Notes: generated by a model not told the origin, from the sequence alone. A DNA stretch of 64,000 bases from Slackia sp. ZJ119 (GCF_011039175.1 NZ_JAAKEN010000001.1:124001-188000); one strand, 5' to 3'. Positions 27,001 to 29,480 are shown, counted from the stretch's first letter. A program made the numbers and translations.

Positions 27001-29422
27001 CGACGCCTATGTGGGCGGTCCGTATGCCCTCATGGACGACGTCAACCGCAAGCGCGAGGCGGCCGGTTTGTCCGTCAGCGCCGACCAAACCACCGGCGAC
27101 GTGGTTCCTGGCACGACCGAGCAGGAGACCGCGGGCGACGACGAGGCTGCGGCCGAGACTCCGACCACGGGCGCCGAGACCGAGATCCCGGCCGACATGC
27201 AGCAGAAGAGCCGCTTCTCCAGCCAGGCCCGCCTGTCCAACGCCAACGACGGGATCATGCTGCTGGCCGCCGACGAGACGACCGATCCGAACGAGCCGGC
27301 CAACCTGGTCGCGTGGGCGAACGAGTTCGCCGGCATGAGCGACAAGCTCAGCAAGTACGACTTCGTGGCGAACGTCATCGGAGTGAAAGCGTCGCTTGAA
27401 GAGCTGCAGTACCTCGCCGGCACGCATGACAACGCTGCTTGCCAGAACATCATCGACTTCATCAATGCCGACGAGAACTTGCCGCTGGCTTTGAGCCAGC
27501 GCATCGCCGAGATCGAAGCCGGCGGACTTGAAGACAACGATGATCGCGTCCTTGACGAGAATGGCAAGGTGAAGAAAGAATTCATCGAGACCGCTTCGCG
27601 CGAAGACCTGCAGATGCTGGCCAGCACGCTCGAATACGCCGGTCAGATCTTTGGCCGCGTGAGCAGCTATGACCGCGATTCCGAGACGGGCTATGTCGTG
27701 CCGGTGTACAAGCGCGATCCGGGCGAGACCAATGAATTGGCCGTTGCCTACGAGAAGCGCTTGGCGCACTGGGATTCCGTCGGCTCGATGAACTGGTCGC
27801 TGCGCAACTGGTTCCACTCGACCGACCACAACGCCGGCCTCACGATGCCCGACCGGGCTGCCATCCGCGGCACGGTGTGGGAAGACGAGCGAGACGGCAA
27901 CTACGAGGTCGACGGCATCCTGTCCGATTCCGAGGCCAACCGCTTCGCCGACCTGCCGGTGACGCTTGAGCGCTACTGGTACGACGTTGAAAGCAGCACG
28001 TGGAAGCCGCTCGGCTGGACCGACGGCAAGGCTGACGAGACTCAGGCGCTGTTCGCCGAGACGACCACCGACAGCCAGGGCAACTACGAGTTCGACAACC
28101 TCTACGCGGGCGGCACGGTCGAGGTCGAAGGCAAGAAGCGCACCGTCCTCTTCGGCTACCAGGTGAAACTGGAAGAGATTGAAAAGGGCTACGCGGTCAC
28201 GAAGATGAACGCCGAAGAAGGATCCAAGGCCGAAAGCGATTCCGACCTTGACGAGATGACGAAGATCATCGAGCCTGCCGAGCCGGTCGAGGCGGGCGGC
28301 CTGGAAGACGCCGAAGGTCTAATCGTGCTGGCGGGCCAGGGCGCCGAAGCCGCCGAAGGCAAGGGCACGCTGGTTCTGGCTGGTCCGGGCAGCACTACGT
28401 GGAACATCCGCTCGGGCGCCGATTCCGAGCACAACGACGCCGGCCTGGTGGCGTACGCCAAGGCCGAGATCGCCGGCATGATCTGGGACGACTATCCGGA
28501 GGGCGACGGCCTGAAGGGCGAAGCCCCGGTTGGCGTCGCCGGTTGCACGGTGGTGCTGGAGCGCTCCGTGGTGTCTGCCGCCGAGGACATTGAAGGTCTC
28601 AACGGCGCGAACTACGCCGAAGTGGCAGATCTCGCCAAGACCGAGGCCGGCATCGAAACGCACCATGCGTGGGAGCAGGTCGGCGAGCAAGAGGTCGACG
28701 AGGGCGGCACCTACCGCTTCACCGACCTTGACGTGGTCGCCGAAGACGAAACCGCCTACGTCTATCGCGTGCGGACGACGCTGCCCGACGGCTCGACGTT
28801 CGTGCCGATCGACGTGGCGAACCCGGCCAGCGGCGTGAACGAGGACTTCGACGACTCCGACTTCACGAACGCAGCCGGCTCCGACATGGAGGCCGTCACC
28901 GTGGCTCACGTGGTGCTCGGCGCCGAGATCGACGAGGACGAGACCGAAGCCCGCAAAGAGAACGCCTACGGTCAGAAGTACAACCTGGTGATGCCTTACA
29001 ACTGGACGCCTGAGGTTGAACGCCCGGTCGACATGGGCATTCTGGTGGAAGACGGCGAGCACGGCTTTGGCATCGACGGCTACGACCCGAGCACCGATGC
29101 TCCGCCCAAGTACCTGGACGAGGCGTTCGAGGGCAGCACGCCGGGCGGCACCACCACGGCCGAGTACGTGCTCGACCCGGTGACGGGCCGCTGGGTGCCG
29201 GTGAACCCGGGCGGCGTCGGCGCCGTGCCGGTGAACCCGCTTGGCGGCAACGGCGGTCCGAGCTTCCTCGACCGCATCATTGCCCTGCCGCAGACGAGCG
29301 ACCCGCTGCAAGTGGCGTGGCTGTTCGGCACCGCGATCGTGGCCGCCGGCCTGGTCATCGTGCTGCTGCGCCGCCGCCGCGACGAAGAGGACGAAGAAGA
29401 CGAAACGGCTGTGACCGTCTAG
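2..29422 (+). CDS. Giant LPXTG-anchored modular surface protein, 3' part
   Basis: The frame is open at the left edge, so this is the C-terminal 9,806 residues of a larger protein. The apparent GTG near position 53 is internal, because the preceding codons match the end of a repeat module. At least 24 modules of about 300-500 residues follow. Each begins with a hydrophobic-x-G-x-V-W-x-D start and an acidic loop such as DYDG or NNDG, then a QWYWVP-like strand, a G-x-Y-x-F-x-N-L-P strand and a closing GYxVE-like strand. This is the pattern of SdrD-B-type calcium-binding prealbumin-like domains. The last 45 residues are a sorting signal: LPQTS, a hydrophobic span, RRRR, then an unusual acidic tail. 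The protein is therefore expected to be secreted, sortase-linked to the wall, and to act as a very long adhesin or stalk. Its ligand is unknown. The signal peptide and any N-terminal adhesion domain lie outside the window. Confidence 0.93.
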   Translation: MARGADRASNDAGLTVPVKQPIEGTLFNDVDYDGRLDIANGQNNATDKLLAGKRVILKQWYWVPVDKIIPGTETMSDGKPVPDTGTVSTGQWVQYENFGNDAYTWADHIWEGDASTGSYKARGETSSDYDGVVKQFVIKNSYYYNPAEDGLTGDAADAASAKVFVYTDENGHYSFTDLPTRVVIERGGKADQVAQEYLAGYTVEVLGGPVAEGDADAVNGLPATPLQEGSLAADDVNSKAVSNFEAKNLRSAETANVSTNVFGRYDEGNYPILWNERTVQLGFGENGTQAPFNDNVETVGNKVSKSTFDGMIVLAGRGTHDANQASVATAGTEVSRGTSSWYHVAAIRNGAEARGPVVADVEAFKPAEPTVNYAKQDVHFDWSLGLGGTVPSENKGELRMNAGFGEFGLSDISGKVWQDGNFDGVLNPGELVMADATLSISQWFFVPEGTKTADDQDLITKLKADTYVNAAGDAVKSFEWDDVETAKTPADNEYANAAATNGGNGTWFHALNVKRVQKTNPNEFDATVNEAADTYEWQLETNAKSTFLRQDVKPATKGEAQEDNTKTEGVYTFTGLPSYVYVADTSELAASATEGGTTPTENPAELTSEDDTTPTEKVYDFRVIQPNDEPGAEKQANPLTYDHIFMTGYRIEMEEVAPNYGVTSVHVGVNLDKKFTGNATLFDVYNNDDASKWADVAGSNRPEDADSDAAHEGNKIQLTQEFFDGSFNVSEDGKSLSISKDTHQSTNNSDWRTDGYVIVAKQGDDDRDDVRNNDFQYEQLYNGILYDFARPVAAQRGGDVGLVDIPRGAITGDVWDDTGTRKWADSTKTGFSDKFTYDFSTGYNGVFDAGEAGIPNQTLYVTQWYWVPAHTEQVASTNNEGGSTTTISDVPGKWVRNTAFGSDRYTSDLVARNYNEAVTTPYVYDGNRNADGKPAGTATTKVPAFSTIRYADNAKNLLPLAYHSKANGVLQVQTNSEGNYLVENLPTVYVDDNDVYYLAAYRVELADLYSEKGGNEVDGTTNTWVFSRYHNTKTFAENENQTHRYKANLTADNGMTSVVDDSDVANGVKTVAMNVNGDAAAKAEPGMGGYVVSSRVSATSTGEASDGKNGSIKTTRNNNGQIILAQKVTLAAEGAEAGTVGTVNAEKTKAGGTTATASTSINANVTLPKGQGMGQEAETYDFMAEPYDVVEAGDVGEVEQPKQSIRGVIWEDLNNDGLQTNLNGTAADAEPGVKDIDVVLERYTLTAIRRQDDGSWKVADDATWQRDTSDWAKADAWSAYDNDPASYEVGADASNPHDHRTSLATATVHQQDARQTVTDDNGAFAFNNLPAYRYVPANDDQPEKVILYGYRVRVVSLEYFDRAFSVAKKLQGDDYTVDSNLQWSDVMAADGYLMSTDSEGNPVEMDVLLNVVEANDNTYESPKSNHLVAVNPRNMNQNTIDRYEAGKEAKDSGATYNPVMPEEVIGTVIVPGSDDASTKKTIGVVTEWNKKTVDGKEVNDTPKTVDANATLTYDLGLGADRASNDGGIRKPASADIAGIVFNDADYNGLYEPGADKVDKPFAGKRVYLKQWHWAEVEGSTAEKPKYGWVESENFGNDFYAQASKVASGQTKPAKSAWGLEIYGATFDGTYGDDGNTGRVYIDTFTGTDTLKDANGNAVLDENNNAITPAAGQYLFTKLPARYVERSKLDANGKRVAGKEFLAGYTVEVDGTAEGDTSMHGLPATRKQVNANGFEANGTQILTELASVKDDVNSNAFKTSTNDPDYTSGNYPVRWNEYTVQWGETKRNAKDENGNDVKVSIAAKSTLDGRIILAAKTATGTYSGATQPQYVLETTGKKIKGGEEPRSVTFDFSVGQDEKRMNAGFGLFGATTVSGKVWQDEDFDGIFEPNAENDSEAEKGVKGQIVRLEQYFWVPVKSNLLELPTGITREKYTIQDVYQGVAGADKPNGDLKGAWVKVPAAEFVVPGQNKPNQQLVENKSHFCVTNDDGDYAFENLPSYVYVESIDGKPQVIQPGMVEGTFDAMRNSTDVTTDKLYMTSYRLTLDEVAPDYSLTRLHVGINTETTTAEVDASSNNAKIEIGKEIQTRLTESYQGFSDEGVADPKTPTSVFRPTEVGRERVDEGTSDDANEKVKGDSDVSRDDAGTIHFSEEFFDGVLNEAEATSNSPWRTDGYVLTSDYADAGDGHQYPQNYGSGVTKTVTYDVPDPLIAQSGGDAGLYKVPRASIEGLVWNDGKHGSTDDRTYNGKQDNGEPGIGDEVVYLTQWYWDPEASAVGNSDTELNTEAAKGAWVQNLEFGNDRYTASREDNGKTILPDGASGRKLKYVTTDGRMVVKTVKGENGKTYAHVVKYDRNGDPIRKTDGSFDTEEIEVTGTASAGTVALKPGVLAAVTANAAQVKASEQAHAAQSTEPVKTLGMYYFNDLPTAYVTDNDEYYLAAYRVELADVQHTESLNGEDNEWLLTRYHAETAVDAIDTEKVITCAEDSDAQDVTETGVAGGIKVMGSYGMKGQTAKQVRANDGQIILAKVVANRDNHATKNNTTDYQNDVKSVRSDGVHSDAAHVVVPAGQAMDTTGEIVYDWTRVDNDVKTFKGGDVGEVQAPIQTISGQVWFDDDNDGQYPVTKENDELKISFEDEGNNHTGTKDHPAANYELTIERFYTLPDSTKWIKDPAWADKLVSDNSNTTAWDAYLLDPTRGLFDANTATDPVAVKPTDDNLTYTEFNEGSTTKYKAEVLRSTRTNDQGEFTFPNLMSQEYRYFKFTKSGDDIVVDTNASAISYDQLLDLSADKQATYVKQLVIYGYKVRVTDERWWNRYDGTAKYQVDKDKDEYANTYTHDSDLVYDNGYLMAKDEYDVLLQQVNGESPISNRQWALDSNNMNSEANKTLAGAYKPAVAAKAATPAMVLYDLALGKDRKSNDAGLREQVFKSISGIVWQDADGTFSELNSETDYNGLQNKLNEADGEQGIAGKRVVLKQWYYVPGENGAAGVWKQNENFGNDLYTKAAEGSTAENVPDSIRAIENATLYGSNAGKGVYTVTAGTDLASKVVLADGTTLAQGQYLFNNLPTRYTEPYKPGTVAANGDRTEPAIGKEYLAGYTVEIEGGNADYQMQGLPATQLEPSATAADEAVSSKATSAQRTLGTGIYGENNYPVRWKDVTAQYNYNETTEGEKTIADSKHTMDSMIVLAGKADDDKATQSSITNTTGKTSYNDAEAKAIFFDWSLGVDALDMHAGFGQFGTASIKGFVFQDKDINGFYNPTMKEENGEQVPVFEDEGEGENKIEANDKPLAGKTLQIQQWFFVPNGAKAADGTTDLVQALVNAGYVNYYKGEGGVELKSTIPKANPVSKISNADIDTSASADGVWVRSKSFKYQSTTGKGADSANNKLGTGTGSDENGEYRFSDLPTFVYVDEIVTDEAKETNGASAEAKLTDVQPFYPSDQTTPSKEEAEQVTEDKPYLAAYRITVDRTEPAYGIAYPHEGEGNGMASTDKPATRTNDSDALREAENSSIVNLFEEFEGEATAHNEDGTPKTDERADRTDGYVIVSAELKNVEGSTTIAGITYDAKDGKETPAANNDDHVQTPLEGAAMANTLAGGQYQFDDNAADHTYRAVAFYNGKYYDIPRPVKNVRGGDLGLVELKHATIEGTIFNDANYDGIQADNEPGINGEPGINGERVTLTQWYWVPKVVEQPVNETTGETKLVTTGGEWIQNKDFGYDVYTANWDDEADHVLEPTDWDWTEYENGVVSVTTGTKTDRTKGDKKLADGLYQFRNLPTMATVVVPGANYSTDKTDWTYEYYLAAYRVSLPDTKTTTSTDVNGTVREDQWLLTRYQANGDDYAENANNFNSDIESEEARTSLTKPHTDAVTPDGKNAALVANGNTLAAFNAMVIAGHASVTEVLAGSLKDVSGKKRAKVKVRPNEGQIILAQQKKEGGNSNNVVTVAGAANTVDGSEAITYDWMEIDTVGEGAEKKPKTFYAGNVGEVKPNQGNIITGVVWEDVDVRNNGIQDAEESDSSTKYETKEHPVKDLKVSLERYYTVVEDTTDTQWDQAAVPTNKNAETTSEASGATWVYDTDWSEDNRISDASFENGALKSGVGDQYNNKTNWTILGVGKTDVADPQDATKLVWGDKTYANTTTADDGTFKFSELRTHDYRYVKNADDLEVLPDEITKAQFDGYVKLADGTFATVAEYAAMTDEQKEDYQQASVCYDEQLVIYGYKVRVTDVQFRSRNLASTVYKTRINGATYATDSDLVHQTGYLMGKNEYAVLLNTSESTEYANKWFTEKENTIVKQPVRSQQSNVKLALASQNKNQDTEDTYGRTPAATYTADEANVYATYTADEANVYADTQATTNAKPAKLFYDLAKPANRAHNDAGVMPIKTQKISGYVWRDADYDGTFWPKGVDSTQFSVNTNDSALKTFQEEGLVGKTVTLKQWYYVPAADGTGEWILNPTPTTKGDVAYITNGIATTKTIEKQTADGTVLNEKGYYEFADLPVYIPVGGHEYLAGYTVEVEGGSMVGDSDAISYPVTKNEATKGQTDSEARVIGTTLTANNFKRFDGDTLEDARVHETTNYPLIWNATTGQAAAEDDEAQSMEADYRVGGTNTSNSTVDGMIVLAGNATNDDAKTNKQQLTETAYRRDITRGATKVSFDLATGRDEDALNAGYGFFGSTAIDGVVWRDTDFDGILSGDAKDERIANQPVRLTQWYYLPGNGAEDVEETNGVTVGKGTFHFTSAPQYRHEGDTTNLLKVKVLPAMTFTGLTNEDIELVYSDANTVKGAWIRNKNFGKPMTWYKLGGTVSADGTTFTVDATTAGLALTDKTFDVTNDSNNDIELIVNEADSTKPVVAAWVAKSELNVDEVTALANTNVETKAQWLGYQELTTSDEDGKKGTYSFTGLLPSVQFRANGDTATPVHPADVTPQNDVVALAAYRVSLPTMPENHVLTAYHTSEEEPSAGATNADSDAKRDLLRGPQDMTSATAYPQFKAEGEQVDHDYAHATGFIVVANSNTENNTSSYLGTTTADGLNARYVTGDSKGTVHTDNDKTTLDSTAYDAVYQTTRPNVNLGLYKVPTSAIKGYIWDDTVYDEERASDGIQNKLNKDGEEGAERGLPNQPVAATQWYYVPAGHPSFENIKASAPDGTVEYVYEGGKLPEKSLAQLVTDLDDFELAQQQNLVNLGVAVDNAKLALQQADSALTPLKNTVVMAQAAVDKAQEEVKPVTDARTTRDEKQTAVDNAKKTVNECETALETANSNLSELRTDLANAQTELVGLTSAAEQATQKKSDAKTAMDDAKTAMTAAQSKLTEEQGELAPLTQAKESAQQVVTNAGEGATEEQRSALAAAEAAEAAQQAIIDAAQDDFDAKKSDFNTKKTNYEDADKAAKEATSSVTTTQGTITNLHTQIATAETALENAQTNLNKAKETLATVQNELADAKTSLADLERTFGEALEHLANASKSLEEATAALVEPENTLDQAERALESAEDNLENARSALDAQIKDAVTTWVGTADVSELVKARDTENPVIDIINADQGTGGTTSETLRVKLNNRIDGHQPSGDVIGAWVQNVTFGSDFITTTGFGTGSVKPVVTNGVSKQDKNAKQSVIGVKTADAIYEMEGDKVKLDENKNPVVENASTRGRYTFDNLPTAVTRTSTLTGEDEYFLAAYRVELEDVHQDDEFGPWHLTSMYQGANVGIDSDAYKNNEGIAGKYQIVNRYNSGNIVRSNDGQVILADTVDAKDANLIAKNYFGLAKVQSLDAESAEGDVTYQWTKAPSDKTAGDVGEIKPATSSISGYIWCDNNYRDGFYNYTGKAKNEQDDTEPYWEPEEGYHGDTMVKVLLRQWYFVPKSDPAFAGLLKECEKTIGATTTHPSKPGKIEWVTTDGSSVTDAETDTKVTGAWVRVDDFGANDEETNWYRTQGGENEIVDDVSFRITGTRSKKQDSEFENGYYEFKNLPVRYVANDDSKYNNAGREYLAGYTVSVLGNQRLMVTAIQNGAESTIDPRLVDPKTGAVRTDVDLDEWNSNARSMGTMGTKYNNSNFPLVWNKRYSDDGSKHVLDKVLVLAGQAAGGQYTSGADYSEIMTVEVEGAEKKVTLESSVKFDLTRSKREYRLNGGFQEPPSAPITGMVWNDENYNGIRDEGEEGIPGVTLQVKTYYWAPNPTELDADGNPIWQWHPYEVLGVTEKTVTSDGYTTLKTEMGEGGALKPPRTFEASKVGVYTTDRMPVSCTVDGVERLAGYRVEMLDDEQHRLPLGATLTKVHEGRTYNELDSLKYESDAYRTVNADGTTTVYPLINRADDNGAVRADGMVITAKQLDTGKNVEEDKLQDYKGITYDMSDQKNSADGGDAGLVFVPRTSIDGVMWDDSYHPEDDAVKNRAARNRAYNGLQDEGEAGLADRTLLLTQWRYVPAVMNENPDGSVTEVAAKWEQVSAFNTLAGDQLVKATKLLNSTKAAAVESGSVDDQAEADLLAKTAFVERWIAHATIEELQALARAEENGGYQALKTFIDDSDELSAMVAARLAGIDVAMLNEEDDGMEVLLESQAANDPELAVPAKQVEGTANIDKGNGVVATTTGDSSVEKNLGVYSFNDLPSAVQNYESADEEMADNGIVPAVDDMPKLYNDTYALASYQLEVAGLESGTADGNYLLTRYHAPRKSVKETTGADGKTVADVTYANDFENDSDTRLIDRIGAANGMVVSDQTTVDRVRVKNDAAESEASLSSARAVVTAPTSDSSAQGALIVLASEGVDDEAAEQNDKLERTNLASFNDYVKVKADNLLNTEYVSDVSGQVEYDWLTIDATKHPYKKLLPVFAQTQKKDEDGNPVLGPDNAPVMVDTKNVAQDEATGDYLMKKVDAEKKLTVNVNGGDTGVVTQTKQKITGILWNDKNNDGLQSAGETVRDGYDVALERYIFVPNADGTGEWVLDREFTLAMNDGKTAYTDAYSNTTKTGKITLGPATGAGALLGFGQELSADNQTVLQNGAYEFDNLDSAGRVDLNKVRYDAYLQKKAAYDAAEAAGETDISAPAVVNAPAEGDVHMRWVVYGYKVKVTDDRVTTGLQLKSKYQVRGQNGTYENDSDLADDCYLTAKDEYIVLLDVVNADGRTVDGELSNPSNIVFAPASNNADQPAAYVAPGQTAPAPMTNEHGYVAYDLAFASDRDSNDGGIIELPTYKIDGYVWQDYDYNGLYDAEERFVFNYVRDIAGDFVRCDKEGNYSFIEGIENGEPVTTTGTALVPTLKDDLEKWAAEKATEDNPLYVRNADNGYLMVSELAHEDGYNGKQIILKKWYFDPEVVHQEAVKETVTAEDGSTYEVTKRDEETGKILYRDVAGTWLLWENDYVPANSTVAAPTEADADATKTTDYGDWATPEQETVDGVTGNEMRDINKMLTSQLTKQQTGTDEHGEPLYVSATDKDGTPLYIGTFGEQTTAPVAAIGTTLTHTDSLDGFTDEDDNTNPEDDGEMVLHRDGCIGAKEGYYSFENLPTAYAKLTTDAEGNVTGYDYYLAGYTVEVDGSNTNQGMFSLLTTTYEWQTTADDAINSNAEPMVIAEDHAIDASLSNDVLFYESYGEGNYPVHLGKENIQTVTAVDDDKGSMKYEKGEGITKNTMDGMIVLAGKAEYETVPKLDTNNEPELDEDGKPVYTTGDKLLTNDEYYQQSRTYQVAEYGTSTDADGKVTETKKDVPTTSEFDFAIGQDQQHLNAGFAPPDHTLLKGFVWEDNDNDGYMSTEDDEATGDVAADDVPIEEAIVSLSQYYFVPDYDREGHQLVEDADGNIFYYDEDTPVTIYNPSKADEDAGKVTDNRMTEGKLRLSSSATLDGHKPSNIIVSTDGTIYYISGGRAYEYQQDRERMGKLVDSGTWVLNRNFDGFNATDAAEPEGYEAVRDMGIEFANLAGEKNADETAKYTEADLEAYLMTWINDPKRTLAELLFLNFAEDGADCFAAHNFIFGVEKTVRDDEGNVSTELQGAHPAVEEALEAVINGMVEAWINDPARTIADLETAVQQPTQSDTQLYQLHQYLYGTPTPVVGEDGEPVYEADGTQKTELVGGHDELKTKLEGRLNALKADEEAKAQHEAAVKAELGKLWSDVEAIAKTKKEQQQKVDEQDNPVVDESGNPVMVEVEVADEEATAQAKIAVVEAWIRAAAADALDTLQAAMPTDDYYGLHTFVYGDGADAPANDTLQQAIKDRRDALTALAAEPETPKPEPKASEPEPETSEELVQTTFARRFAALFALDSLNAEAQNDETDKSVDELAIAELLAKFDEGMAAIDAAASDEEAKAAAIADQEKLLVDWINGKDRTLNELKALESEGNGKAYQFITETAMRNKLGEDGKPIQRNDANGNPMFDENKNPVYEVESVNVHDALAQAYANAVNALTPDEDMKKESPLTATEATRQPYETWIQTTADGAYRFYDLPAYVLLDVREDDPIAPSPEYIHQPTSKNTKAMLHGASASVATHDNVTTGDETELTGGTVELENDFENATPYLAGYVIHVINATDSSYVATKYCPQADPSQVANDLRTYVDKTKNTLSGNLNGNDANESVAVVAVDDQKEGATLFDRYTVSYKAKEYDLANRLSEKNAPNAGLTKQAPVLVSGRVWNDDGNGVEDAGETGVADALVKLTRYWFDVEGIGVVEEKSDAAVMDPSITRELTDIAKEHDYMSTSQAPQGTTEEAKQQSIEAYGLYEDLYNWITEHEEDYWALYALQNAPEDYLYSDLKKYIYGYSYQKNGESVLVPPQEHLGKNGETPENQTSLRMYLEECLSKANVGEITEADKGVWRLDRTFTQDDVYTLTENVVEGVTPDAAKPLTDDEMLQGVTDEFDLEAWKDYLELDPDTGATKQAAYASSISTGDWAFTVPATGEHEVMGIRPNVLYGYRVEVVHYPASADEAAAEGGSHGYDYYKESFYVPSTQHVGVSTAEDVAAGKISEMDPVNSDMNVNPETGQLIQVKTDAGISESAMLAPNEIDVTFAGPVSEAGVANTGDEAYASLLSPDLITLANLVEPGDNDAYVGGPYALMDDVNRKREAAGLSVSADQTTGDVVPGTTEQETAGDDEAAAETPTTGAETEIPADMQQKSRFSSQARLSNANDGIMLLAADETTDPNEPANLVAWANEFAGMSDKLSKYDFVANVIGVKASLEELQYLAGTHDNAACQNIIDFINADENLPLALSQRIAEIEAGGLEDNDDRVLDENGKVKKEFIETASREDLQMLASTLEYAGQIFGRVSSYDRDSETGYVVPVYKRDPGETNELAVAYEKRLAHWDSVGSMNWSLRNWFHSTDHNAGLTMPDRAAIRGTVWEDERDGNYEVDGILSDSEANRFADLPVTLERYWYDVESSTWKPLGWTDGKADETQALFAETTTDSQGNYEFDNLYAGGTVEVEGKKRTVLFGYQVKLEEIEKGYAVTKMNAEEGSKAESDSDLDEMTKIIEPAEPVEAGGLEDAEGLIVLAGQGAEAAEGKGTLVLAGPGSTTWNIRSGADSEHNDAGLVAYAKAEIAGMIWDDYPEGDGLKGEAPVGVAGCTVVLERSVVSAAEDIEGLNGANYAEVADLAKTEAGIETHHAWEQVGEQEVDEGGTYRFTDLDVVAEDETAYVYRVRTTLPDGSTFVPIDVANPASGVNEDFDDSDFTNAAGSDMEAVTVAHVVLGAEIDEDETEARKENAYGQKYNLVMPYNWTPEVERPVDMGILVEDGEHGFGIDGYDPSTDAPPKYLDEAFEGSTPGGTTTAEYVLDPVTGRWVPVNPGGVGAVPVNPLGGNGGPSFLDRIIALPQTSDPLQVAWLFGTAIVAAGLVIVLLRRRRDEEDEEDETAVTV
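62..4600 (+). repeat. Surface-protein block 1: modules A-B-C-D
   Basis: Four modules begin near 62, 1232, 2426 and 3611. Type A has a KQW strand, LAGYTVE and DGMIVLAG, and ends with MNAGFG. Type B has a Q/S-QWFFVP-like strand, GYRIEM...APNYG and RTDGYVIVA, and ends with GGDVGL. Type C has TQWYWVP, LAAYRVELAD, a SRYH/TRYH motif and NGQIILAQ, and ends with GDVGEV. Type D has LERY, YGYRVRV and GYLM, and ends with a YDLGLGADRASNDGG-like linker. The bases before 62 are the end of a D module, so the array continues to the left. Confidence 0.85.
4603..8770 (+). repeat. Surface-protein block 2: modules A-B-C-D
   Basis: Modules begin near 4603 (A: KQWHW, LAGYTVEVDG), 5611 (B: EQYFWVP, SYRLTLDEVAPDYS, RTDGYVL), 6671 (C: TQWYWDP, LAAYRVELADV, LTRYHAE, NDGQIILA) and 7808 (D: IERFYTLP, YGYKVRVTD, NGYLMAKDEYDVLL). 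Type-specific linkers match those of block 1, which supports duplication of the whole four-module block. Confidence 0.85.
8777..13130 (+). repeat. Surface-protein block 3: modules A-B-C-D
   Basis: Modules begin near 8777 (A: KQWYYVP, LAGYTVEIEGG), 9713 (B: QQWFFVP, AAYRITVDRTEPAYG), 10916 (C: TQWYWVP, LAAYRVSLPD, LTRYQA, NEGQIILAQ) and 11957 (D: LERYYTV, YGYKVRVTD, GYLMGKNEYAVLL). The C module contains an exact 18-bp tandem duplication (10973-11008). The end of D contains an exact 33-bp tandem duplication (12962-13027). Confidence 0.85.
13136..17345 (+). repeat. Surface-protein block 4: modules A-B-C, no D
   Basis: Modules begin near 13136 (A: KQWYYVP, LAGYTVEVEGG), 14003 (B-like: TQWYYLP, LAAYRVSLPTMPEN) and 15208 (C: TQWYYVP, LAAYRVELEDV, NDGQVILA, ending GDVGEI). 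The next module is again type A, so the D module is missing here. The C module is greatly enlarged by a coiled-coil insertion, so the block is still about 4.2 kb long. Confidence 0.82.
15455..16504 (+). other. Coiled-coil insertion inside module 15
   Basis: About 350 residues, rich in Ala, Lys, Glu, Asp and Gln with almost no Gly or Pro, are inserted between the QWYYVP strand and the GAWVQNVTFG strand of a type C module. Heptad-like spacing of A/L/V is obvious throughout (for example AVDKAQEEV, ALETANSNLSEL, ALENAQTNL). A short Gly-containing break near the middle (NAGEGATEEQ, about 15970) suggests a helical hairpin that leaves and re-enters the beta domain. An internal 21-bp tandem duplication lies at 15839-15880. 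Confidence 0.85.
17351..21490 (+). repeat. Surface-protein block 5: modules A-B-C-D
   Basis: Modules begin near 17351 (A: RQWYFVP, LAGYTVSVLG), 18349 (B: VKTYYWAP, LAGYRVEML, RADGMVITA, ending GGDAGL), 19053 (C: TQWRYVP, LTRYHAP, ending GGDTGVV) and 20614 (D: LERYIFVP, YGYKVKVTDD, CYLTAKDEYIVLL, ending ASDRDSNDGG). The C module contains the first copy of the helical W-I unit, near 19387-19557. Confidence 0.82.
21497..28985 (+). repeat. Surface-protein C-terminal modules 20-24
   Basis: Modules begin near 21497 (A: KKWYFDPE, LAGYTVEVDG, DGMIVLAG), 23109 (B: SQYYFVP, LAGYVIHV), 25761 (LTRYWFDVEG, YGYRVEVVHYP), 27859 (LERYWYD, FGYQVKLEEI, two LIVLAG/LVLAG strings) and 28468 (LERSVV, YVYRVRT). 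The last three diverge from the A-D types and are shorter or interrupted by helical units, as expected for the old, wall-proximal end of a duplicating array. Confidence 0.8.
23690..25110 (+). repeat. Four tandem helical 'W-I' units within module 21
   Basis: A degenerate helical unit recurs with Trp codons at 23726, 23936, 24395 and 24854. The core reads WINDPKRTLAEL, WINDPARTIADL, WIRAAAADALDTL and WINGKDRTLNEL. Each core is followed 10-20 residues later by an aromatic-rich segment (for example LHQYLYG, GLHTFVYG, AYQFITE) and an Ala/Leu-rich helix ending in LNAL or LTAL. Further copies lie in module 18 (Trp at 19418), module 22 (Trp at 26051) and after module 22 (27314-27530). I do not recognise the family. 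Confidence 0.7.
29285..29419 (+). other. Sortase sorting signal of the giant surface protein
   Basis: LPQTS at 29285-29299 is followed by about 20 hydrophobic residues, four arginines and then an acidic tail (DEEDEEDETAVTV). LPXTG-like signals normally end a few residues after the basic cluster, so the acidic extension is uncommon. LPQTS has Ser at the fifth position instead of Gly, a variant tolerated by some actinobacterial sortases. Confidence 0.88.
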
Positions 29423-29444
29423 TCTGCTGACCGTCCGAAGCGCC

Positions 29445-29473
29445 AGGAAGGCCCCGCATCGCGGGGCCTTCCT
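29445..29473 (+). terminator. Intrinsic-type terminator of the surface-protein gene
   Basis: A 13-bp perfect stem (AGGAAGGCCCCGC with its complement) and a 3-nt loop begin 22 bases after the stop codon. There is no long T-run, as is common in GC-rich genomes. Confidence 0.8.
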
Positions 29474-29480
29474 GCGTCTG

